NCBI GenBank assembly: GCA_963576735.1
Contig: OY755170.1
Location: forward strand, 13,128,567 to 13,192,566
Direction: 5' to 3'
DNA length: 64,000 bases
From: Bedellia somnulentella
Taxonomy: Eukaryota > Arthropoda > Insecta > Lepidoptera > Bedelliidae
The notes beneath the pieces are model-generated. The model was not told the DNA's origin, did no database searches, and worked only from the letters and a program-made list of their open reading frames with translations. Positions 21,171 through 30,470 of the stretch are shown here, in pieces. A program made the position numbers and the translations under genes. How positions within the stretch are numbered: position 1 is the first letter of the stretch; the number at the start of each line of letters is the position of its first letter.

Positions 21171-22405
21171 CATACATACATACATATTCTCACGCCTTTA
21201 GTTCCCATTGGGGTAGGCAGAGACTATCGATCGCCACTTTGTACGATCCTGGCAAACCTCTCTGGCTTCGGTCACATCCATCAATCTTTTCAAACATGCT
21301 CTTTTATTCTTCATACTGCGGACATCTGCCTATTTGAGCACATTTTCTATTTGATCCAAATTTGTCCTCCGAGGTCGTCTTCTACTAACATTACCTTCCA
21401 CATTGGCTCTATATATCTCTTTCACCAATTTACTGTCATCCATCCTCTCTATGTGCCCAAACCATCTCAACATTACTTTTTCTATATTTCTTACAATATT
21501 ATCTTTTACAACACACCTTCCACGAATCACATCATTCCTCACACGATCACATAACCTTACATTACACACTTTTCTGAGGGATCTCATTTCTACTGCATTC
21601 ACTCTACTTTCATGCTTCTTCTGCCACACCCAACATTCACTGCCATACATAAGCGTAGGAACGAGGACAGCATCATGCACAGCCATTCGGGCCTTTTCAG
21701 ACACCGACTGACTAGAAATTAGACTATCCAGTGCTCCATTTACCGCATTACCCTTTTTCACTCTTCTCTCGATATCTTCATCACACTTTCCATCCCTAGT
21801 AAACAAACTTAATCTCAATCACGCATTCGGTCATATTTACCTCTCTCTCAAAAACCATAGTTTTTGTTTTATCCACATTCACCCTCATTCCCTTTTTTTC
21901 AAAAGACGCACATGCAATATTCATCATCTCTTGCAGCTCTTCCACCGATGATGCAAGTAGCACCCATTCTCAATCCATAATCACTTTCACGCAGCTCTGT
22001 TAAACAGTCATCCATGAGCAAATTGAAGAGCCACGGAGAAGCTACACAACCCTGTCGGACACCCCGAGAGATCCCGAACCAGTCAGTATTTTCCCCGTTT
22101 ACTCTCACACATGCACTGGAATCCTCATAGAGTGATACCAGTGCACGTATAAGTCGACTCCCCAAACCGAACTTGGATAACATCTCCCATAAACACTTTT
22201 TACACAAACACAAGGGTGGTACCCTATCATACGCCTTCTCTAAATCAATGAAGGAGCAATACACCTTTCGGTTCTTAGCTAAGAACTTTTCGGTGATGCT
22301 CCTTAAAGAGAAGATTTGGTCCATACATCCCATTCCCTTTCTAAATCCTGCTTGCACATCCCAAATTTTATCATCCGTTTCATTCATCACTCTTTTTATT
22401 ATTAT
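21171..22405 (-). pseudogene. 5'-truncated, internally deleted RTE-like LINE (reverse transcriptase remnant)
   Basis: Non-LTR retrotransposons copy their RNA into DNA at the target site. On the minus strand 22390-21899 encodes RT motifs (QAGFRKGMGC; FIDLEKAYDRV; GVRQGCVASPWLFN), and 21818-21330 encodes the C-terminal part (LVPTLMYGSECWVWQ; RWFGHIERMDD). Between them the frame shifts twice, and the stretch that should hold the YADD catalytic motif is missing, so the enzyme is dead. The 3' end is CGTGAGAATATGTATG plus a (TATG)n tail. TATTAAATATTA at 21159-21170 and 22406-22417 is the likely target duplication. The clade call (RTE-like) is from motif style only. Confidence 0.85.
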
Positions 22406-22805
22406 TATTAAATATTAAAGGGCATATTTATCTTTATGGCTTTGGCGCTCGAAGATAAAACCAATTTCAGCGGGGTCGGTGGCGTAACTGACCAATGAGA
22501 TGTTGTCGCGCCACAACACTCACTCTTTCGACCCAAAATGACAAAGTCACTAATGCTAACTAACTAGCGACTTTTAGACTGAATCTAATAGGTGTCTTTG
22601 TTCCACCAGATAATGAAGTGTTTTTAAGGTAGTTCTGCATATTTAACTCATTTTACTTTTTTTTTGTAAGATGTGCCCTTGTCCCGACTCAAAAATTAAT
22701 TTAAGAAAATTTTAATATTTAAGTAGGTTGAATTGACGCGTGTGGAATAAAGAAATTGCTAAGGTATTAATCACAGTACTCATATTCAATTAAAAAACTT
22801 ATTTG

Positions 22806-23824
22806 TACTTTTTAACCGACTTCAAAAAAAGGAGTGTTCTCAATTCGACCGTATATTTTTTTAAGTACTAGATTGTTTATTTTCGGTTGTTTTTCCAACT
22901 ATGAAGTTGGTTTTCTTTTTGTAAAAAAATATTTTATTTTACGAGTTTTAGAGATGGGTAGACCTGGCAAAGATGCCTCTCGGATGAAGCGACGGTTACA
23001 GTGTTATTCTTCGTATTTCCGGTATTTCTATTATTGTACGATATTAAATAGGCTCAACCATATGTAACTTTACATTGTTCTTGAAATCCCTCGAAAGGCG
23101 ATGGTCTACAATTCTACATCTCAAGAAAGACTCAAACGTTCACGCCGAATATCCCCGAAGGGGTTAGCAGAGGTAGTAATACTTCTGAATATCACGTGAC
23201 ATTGTCACCTGTTGTTCAGAGTACCCACGATTTGCTTGGACAGTGTTCTCACGTTATACAGGGCAGGCCTATCGGCGTTGTGAACAAATACACTGTCACA
23301 TGATTGTGAGTTTCGCAGTCCCCTCGATTTCCCGGGATGTCATCATCAGATCCTGGTCTCATGGTACTTTCTCGGTAACAATAACGTAACAAAAGAAATG
23401 TTTAGTGAACCTGTACTTCTCTTCATTCATTAAAGCTACAAAGAGGAGTATAAATCTATACAGAATGTTGAAAGAACTGTTTCCTAACTCCTAGTGATTG
23501 AGGACCCACACCTTTCATCATCAGCTCAGCAGCATAACAATATGATTTTCAGAAGCAAGTGCCAATATAAGTTCAGAAAATATGTAAAACGCGGTACATT
23601 TGCCTATAAAATTTAAGGGTTCCCCTCGATTTCTCCAGGATCCCATCATCAGACCCTGACATCCTCATCATGGTACCAATCCGGAAGTATCTTCTTTCGA
23701 ATAAAAAAATTATAATCAAAATCGGTTCATAAATGGCGAAGTAATCGGCGAACAAACATAAAAAATAAAATAAAATATACGGCTGAATTGAGAACACTCC
23801 TTTTTTGAAGTCGGTTAAAAAGTA
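22806..23824. mobile_element. TIR element with AACCGACTTCAAAAAA ends, about 1 kb
   Basis: About 50 bases at the left end (22806-22857) recur inverted at the right end (23774-23824), with core TTTTTAACCGACTTC and GGAGTGTTCTCAATTC. This end sequence is widespread in Lepidoptera. Inside are two related copies of a CCCTCGATTT...CATCATCAGA segment (about 23316-23375 and 23618-23675) and a SINE B fragment. No transposase was found, so it is a non-autonomous copy. Confidence 0.7.
23125..23318 (-). repeat. SINE family B fragment nested in the TIR element
   Basis: The tail-side part of the tRNA-type SINE, ending CGGCGTGAACGTTTGAGTCT on the minus strand. The head is absent. It must have landed after, or been carried by, the surrounding 22806-23824 element. 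Confidence 0.75.
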
Positions 23825-24129
23825 AGAAATGTTATTTTAAGAACCAATCAAAACTTTCACAGGAGTATAGAAATTAGCATCTAAGTACAATATATAATGT
23901 ATTGAGTAAGACTGCACTGCATATGCATAGGGATATATTTAAAACCGTAGTAGTATGCGCGTTGAGCCGAGCTGCCGGTTACACATGGCGCACTCCCTCC
24001 CGTGCGGAACGTGTTGACTAGCGCGGCTCCCCACCATGAGGATGTTTCAATGAATGGTTGCATATTAAAAATTGTTGATCCATGCATGTACTTTCATTTA
24101 TTTCAAACTACTCATAGACGCAGTCTGAA

Positions 24130-24245
24130 GGGTAAAAGGTCATCTATGAAAAGATTGATGAATGCAGACGAAGCTAGTGGATTTTATTAGGATCGTACGA
24201 AGATCGATCGATTGCGTCCTACCCCGAGTAATGGCATGAGTATCG
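24130..24245 (+). repeat. RTE-like LINE 3' fragment, diverged
   Basis: On the plus strand it encodes a remnant of the LINE C-terminus (SMKRLMNADEAS, compare the same stretch in the copies at 21171 and 24469), then GATCGTACGAAG, CCTACCCCG and GGCATGAGTAT. It is older than the other copies and lacks the tail repeats. Confidence 0.7.
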
Positions 24246-24468
24246 GAGGGCATGCTAAATGACGACCCTGCCACTGTTACGGTGATAGTCGTAATGTCTG
24301 CGAAACGTCAGTAGACCACCATAGTCGACTTTTGCCTAAACACCATTTATAAAATCAAAATCATTTCTGTTTGCATAAATGTAGTACACTGAAGATGTTA
24401 GGAAGATAATTTGGGACTTCTTAAACTTTTATTGCCATATTTCTGCTAATTTCATAAATAATAATATA

Positions 24469-24673
24469 CATACATACATACATATACTCACGCCATTAAT
24501 TCCCATTGGGGTAGGCAGAGACTATCGATCGCCACTTCGTACGATCCTGACAAACCTCTCTAGCTTCGTTTACATCCATCAATCTTTTCATACATGCTCT
24601 TTTATTCTTCATACTTCGGACGCCAGCCTTTTTGAGCACACTCTCAATTTGGTCCAAGTGTGTTCTCCGTTCT
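24469..24673 (-). mobile_element. RTE-like LINE, severely 5'-truncated, with perfect 15-bp target duplication
   Basis: Only the last ~200 bases of the LINE inserted, ending in GGCGTGAGTATATG and several TATG units. ATAAATAATAATATA is present at 24454-24468 and 24674-24688. It is more than 85 percent like the 3' end of the copy at 21171-22405 by eye. Confidence 0.88.
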
Positions 24674-24720
24674 ATAAATAATAATATATTATATATTTAA
24701 ACCTTTCTCAATAATCACTC

Positions 24721-25260
24721 TCTCTGTTGTTGCAAACCGTTTAAGACATTTTCGCTATTTTCGATTTCATCGCATTCAGATAGAAATAAAGCTTCGGCCG
24801 GGGAATCTGGGGGCACGGTAGTGCCCCCGCCAAGACGAGCCAAGCGAAGCGCACGGGCACTACCTTCCTTTTCTCGAAGCGCTTCGTAGTTTTTTTGAAC
24901 CCTCATAACTTGGGTTTGGGTTATGCTAGATCAACAAAATTTTCGGGATATATTGTCAATAGCGGACTTATTGAACATATTAAGTTTTAATTACATTAGC
25001 TTTTATACTTCAGATTTTATTTATATCTAAAAAACGCTGATTTCGTCACTGACTCACTGATGATCATCAAAATTATTAAGGTATTTCCTAATGTCCTAGA
25101 AAGCTGGAATTTTGTATGTAAGCTAGCATTAGCACACAAACAACAAAAAAACAAAACTTGTAACTTTCATCCTCCAACCCCTTAAACTAGGGGATGGGAG
25201 TTTGTATGAGACCTGTAATTTTAAAAGATTAAATTTTGATGACGCTGGAGGTCTAATATA
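24721..25260 (-). repeat. Probable dispersed repeat with a GC-rich palindromic end
   Basis: The minus strand runs from AT-rich sequence through TTGTTGATCTAGCATAACCC to a GC-rich part with GGGGGCACTACCGTGCCCCC-type dyad symmetry (about 24808-24828) and an 63-codon frame (24906-24715) rich in Arg, Leu and Glu. The layout resembles repeats I associate with lepidopteran genomes, but only one copy is in the window, so the family is not proved. The frame may be fortuitous. Confidence 0.4.
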
Positions 25261-25509
25261 ATAATAATCTAAAACTTGGTGCCCTCAGATATATAAATAT
25301 GTATAGGTACTCCTTGTTAAAAAAAAAAAAAATATATTCGACATATATTGAGACATATCGACAGTATCTGATCTATCACTTATTATAAACAGTAAATCAA
25401 CAAAGAAAAAAGGCAAAGATAGAAATTGGGCTATAAAAAAGGCGTCTCTGATGTGCAAGAAATACACCTCAAAAAAAGAAGAAAAAAAAAATTGTTACAA
25501 ACAACTTAC

Positions 25510-25963
25510 AAAAAGAAATGAAATCCCACCAAAAACATTTTCATGTAAAATGTTGCCAAGACGAGCCCATATGATTTGCACTATCAAAAAGTTATCAGAT
25601 CTCATGTAGAGCCAAGCTTCTAACACTACACGCCCTAACTCTACAAGGCCTAACTTCACAAACTCTACACCTTAGTCAAAATATGTGGCTTGGCCGTTCG
25701 TTACTACAAGAACTATTGTTAAACACAAAACTAATAAACAGTGAATTGATTTTTCACCTTACGCCGATGTGAATGTAGCGAAATGGCCAAGCCACATATT
25801 TTGACTAAGGTGTAGAGTTTGTGAAGTTAGGCCTTGTACAGTTAGGGCGTGTAGTGTTAGAAGCTTGGCTCTACATGAGATCTGATAACTTTTTGACAGT
25901 GCGAGTCATATGGGCTCGTCTTGGCAATATTTTACATGAAAATGTTTTGGTGGGTTTCTTTTT
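25510..25963. mobile_element. Long inverted-repeat (foldback) element, arms about 180 bp
   Basis: The left arm 25510-25695 and right arm 25785-25963 are inverted copies with few mismatches. They are separated by a spacer of about 90 bases. Shared landmarks are CCCACCAAAAACATTTTCATG, GCCAAGACGAGCCCATATG, GAGCCAAGCTTCTAACAC and CTACACCTTAGTCAAAATATG, each shown here in short. No coding sequence; ends and target duplication are not certain. Confidence 0.8.
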
Positions 25964-28580
25964 ATAATATGGTAGTTACAGATATATATTTAAATCCGCC
26001 GCAGATAAGTTAGATCATCATCATCATTATTAGTCAGCAAATAGTGTTTTTCGTCAATCACGTTAATTGTTGGCCGTTAAAGTTGCATTCACAGTAATCC
26101 TCAGTCAAACTTACTCACAATTAGTTGTATACTTGGATAGTAAAAACCTGCCCTGAATATTTATCGGTGATTCAAAAGGATATACTTAAATAATTTTGAT
26201 TATGTCACTTTGATACATTTATATCATTTTGCCTACAAATGTTCGAAGATTTATTGGAAAATAAGTTTTCAACTGTTTGCCAGAGTAAAAATTTACTAAA
26301 TTCTTTGGTTTTCACATTACACATTTTTAACGCAGATCGAATAAAATTTTCGTCAATGTTACGATATTCTGTAATCAGAAAAAGTCATGGATATATTGAG
26401 ATTATAGCATGTGCAAAATATCAAATAATTTACGATTATGCGTATCTGCAGCAAATAAACTTCTCTTGAATTTTTTTAGGAAATTGTCGGTTAGTCTTTT
26501 ATTTGTTGTAATATTTCTGCGTCACAATCACAATCTTTTAAGAGTGACGACGATCAAAGACAGAGATATAAAAACTTATTTAAGTCTAAAACTCAGTCTC
26601 GCTGAATTCCAACTTGAAATACAATCTTTGATTCAAGAGTTTGCTAAGAGTATTAAAAACTTATAGATTCCCCAGGGTCGGCGGGGAATGAGACGGCTAA
26701 GGTTATCTAGAAATTAAATTAAATGTTTAATTACTTTTAAGAACTATCAAACCCTGTGACTATTTGTCCTTTAAATTATTGTTTTCTAATTTATTGTATA
26801 TCTTTTAATAATGATGGCAGTGGTGAGAGGCAACGTAACTAGCCTGGCATCTCTTACGCATACAGCGTAGTATGGATAATGTAATGCCTCTTGTATGAAA
26901 TGTATGAGCATCTCTTTCTAAATGCACTGTCAAACATAATGTATAAACTCAAAGATGAGCAGAAACGTCTAGTCAGTGGTGCGAATTGGAATTGTGGATG
27001 AAACATTTAAATTCTGCGCCCCGATGTATCAGTATTTTAGAACTTGGTACTTCAAAGATTAAACGACCCCAACAAATTGTCGCTGGATCCATCTACGAGA
27101 AATAAATGGTTGCCTCGTGTTTATCTTAACCTAGTTTACAACTGCATGACACGATAAATAAATAATAGTTTACTCTGATGTGGAAAATCTCCGGAAAGTG
27201 ATTCCAGCCTGCAGACTCGGATTCCGCAACTTTACAAGCATCACGAAAACACCGATTTCTTTCATTGTCTTTTTAATCGGTTTCGAATAGGACTTAAAAC
27301 TTCAAATACTACGACTTCATCTTCCAACTAACATGTGTTATCAACTCGACATTATTCACGGTGGCATAATGAAATAAAGAACAGCTTTATTATGAAGTAG
27401 ATTTGCCATCGAACTGATTCTTTTGTCATGTATTTACACGTGTGACGTTTGAACCAGTCGCTGCTGCGGGCGTTCGGCATGACGTACTTAGCTCACGGCG
27501 ATACGTCCGTCCACTTGATTAGTTTTAGTTACGTGGAAATGACTTTGCATAACTATTCACTGTTTTCATAACTTATTATTAAAACTGAAACCGGTTACAG
27601 TTTCAATTAAATCCGAAGTGCGATTTTGGTACGCAAAGTTTTTAAAATGGATACGGGAATGAAATAAATGTTAGGTTTGACAGAGTAGTTCACTAGTGTA
27701 CTCTTATTTTTAGAAACGGTATGGCGCCGAAATAAATTAGCTTACATAATCAAACTATTTTAACTTAGGTATGAGCTAGTTCCTTAACTCTATTTATATA
27801 CATAGACGATTGTTAATTTTTCTCTATTTTTTCTGTTAAACTTTATGCAAGGATTGATTCGGAATGTGTAAAATGAAATACTTATACAATTTGCTACATT
27901 CTATAAATTGTTATAGTAAACTGAGAATCTACGTGATTTGCATTCGGTTTATGTTGATTATGTGCAGAAAAAAAAGGTGGAAAAACCTATTGAAAAGCCA
28001 AACACAGCGAAATTAAATAGCCAGAAATAGCGAATGGTTATGACAACGTATTGGAAATATAACACTATAAAAATAAACACTTTTGCTTTAAAATGGAATT
28101 ACATTTGTAAGCATTTTCCGATGTACTTTTATTAATAGTTATTTAATATTTGGAAACTTCAGTAATATTTAAACACTTTTTGAATAAAGCCTTTTGGATA
28201 CCTCAGTAATTTGTAAGCTTAGATATCTCAAACCTTTTCTGACTAAGTCTTATAGCAGTGGTTGCTCAAATTTATTTGCTAACGAAACTCGTTTGAATAT
28301 CCGTTTTGCTCAATAATCGCGGCGAGTTTTACTTGAAAAACGAACATAATAATCCGACGGGCGCCGCGCCCTGTACAACATATGTGTTCAGCCGCCATTA
28401 TCATGAGTATGACATATAGATAGTAGGAAACGTCAAATTTGTCTAGTTCATACAATTACGTTAATCGAAGGTAAGTCGGCAGGCGCAAAGTGGATTGGAA
28501 ACCTTCTTAGATTCGCATCGAAATTCTACTCGTACTTTACCACGGAAAAGAAAATTCTAAATATGTATCTATTAATGCTA
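25964..28580. other. No gene recognised
   Basis: Two overlapping frames (26239-26469 and 26409-26666, plus strand, 76 and 85 codons) resemble no family known to me and look like AT-rich chance frames. A GC-richer patch lies at about 27450-27530. Confidence 0.4.
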
Positions 28581-28582
28581 TA

Positions 28583-28668
28583 TCGCCCAAATATCACTTA
28601 AAAGAACTCTAAGTCACATATTACGACACCTTCTAGAAGAATATCTATACTGCACTACGCCACATTAA
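28583..28668 (-). repeat. SINE family A fragment, diverged
   Basis: Contains ATCGCCCAAATATCACTTAAAAG followed by a degraded TTACGACACCTTCTAGAAGAA stretch, which match the middle and 5' part of family A in the same order (quoted in part). Old remnant without tail. Confidence 0.45.
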
Positions 28669-29799
28669 AACAATAAATCAATTAAGCATACGAAAGATAT
28701 AATTTGATTAGGAAAAGATTTAATTTACAGCTTATTTAATGCGCATAGTGAATAGATTGGGATACGAGGTAGAAAATATGAATAATTTTATGAAAATTGA
28801 CCTGAATCCAATATGTAAAGATTTCGTAAGGGGATCAACGTTTCGTAACAAAAACACATTTTGCACAACGCCTTCATAGAATAAAGATGAAGACAGTTTC
28901 TGCGCTGTATGTTCAGTTATACATAAATTGACAATAAAACCAGAGATTCTAAACATTTGCTTTTAAGCAAACTAATGAAAACTTAAAAAATAAATATAAG
29001 TATAGTTGAATCTTGGTTAAAACACATCGTAGGAATGGATCTTGCGAAATTATTAGTCTAGTTAGATAATTAACTGAAAACAAGCAAGATAATATAACGA
29101 GGCCTTTTACGATTTTTATATCATGCTTTAAATCATTCCAAAATCAAACTTAATACTTAGTTGCATTTAAATGTAAATAAAATTTGACTACTCAAGATTC
29201 GGAGCACACTTGTATACTACGATTTGGTTGCGATAAGCTTTACTTGTTTAATTATAGGGATTTTCGTAAACGCAACCATTCTCAGACTTTGATTTTAACA
29301 TATGGTAATATTTTCTGGTATATCGAAGAGTGTGACATTTGGTTATTATTGCTGTTATGGTTACTGATGGCGTTGGAGATCATGGAGATGAGAGAGCAAA
29401 TAGGCGGTTATAATAATATAATAAAAGCGATACAATAGTTTGACAAACATCTTTGCTCTCGATATTAAGCAACAACGTGTGTTTTATTCAACACTTTGAA
29501 ATCAATTTGGGTATAACTGCTTGACAGTGTTAGCATAATTATTTACATAAATCCCTCAAATTGAAAAGCAATACGCATTTCTTTGCACAATATTCTAATA
29601 GAGTAAGCGATGACCCACTTTTTATTATTGAAGCTCGGCTTAGTGGTGTCAACAAGCTGCGAAGCAACAGTGTTGTATTCAAATATCGATACAGTTTTAG
29701 GGTTCTTTGACCATTCCAGATATTACTGTACATTTATTTTGTATACGCATTGAGTTATCATATTCTAGACTGTTGTTAAATTAAGTTTTTAGTTTTTTT

Positions 29800-30054
29800 T
29801 AGTGATACATACATAAATATGTGTGGCCATAAATCACGAAAACTTGTAAACATAGCATAAGAATTATACATTCTTGCGACAGTTGTTGCAGTTGAGTGCA
29901 AAAATATTGCGAAATTAGGGATGGCTGGTTTTGGGTGTCCAGCCACATTGCCCAACAATCCTTGAAAAAAGACCCAAATTCCAGTCGCCTCTTACGACAC
30001 CCGCAATGATAAAATGGGTTAGTGCTATTCTAGGATATAAATACACAGTAATCT
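29800..30054 (-). repeat. SINE family A, old diverged copy
   Basis: Order from left: TACATACATAAATATGTG, a degraded GGCCATAAAT, then CAGCCACATTGCCCAACAATC, CCAGTCGCCTCTTACG and GGGTTAGTGCTATTCTAG. All landmarks sit in the positions of the intact copies but with many changes. Confidence 0.6.
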
Positions 30055-30470
30055 TCTATTCATAAGATTCTGTATAAAAAGATTCAGCACGTTTATAAAA
30101 AGCTCCATGAATGAACAAAGCGCCATAAGTTAGTGAGTATTGAACAAAATGTTAATCAATAGTTTATCTAGTGCCTCTAACGTGAATAGAATAAGTAGGT
30201 TAATCGGATTAGGTCAATAAATACCTACCTACCTATCCTTGCTGTTATAACCTGGAGGTGAGCAGCATTAGATATAGCCAGATTTATAATCAACTATTGC
30301 TCAACTATTTTTAAAAGTCCTTAGGTCCTTAAAAGAAGATCGAAAGTAATAGGTTTTCAATTAATAAGCCCGAAAAAAATCATAACAAGTCCTTAGTCGC
30401 CTCGTACTTTCGTACGCTACCCGAGCGAAGAGGTAAGCTTGAGCTATAATAGATTAATAGCTATAAGATT

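Noticed and set aside
21351..21711. Plus-strand frames of 67 and 102 codons, and 22173-22418
   Set aside because: Antisense shadows of the RTE-like LINE remnant.
26239..26666. Two overlapping plus-strand frames of 76 and 85 codons
   Set aside because: Looked briefly like a small gene (charged C-terminus AEFQLEIQSLIQEFAKSIKNL in part), but there is no start context, domain or matching exon, and the frames overlap each other.
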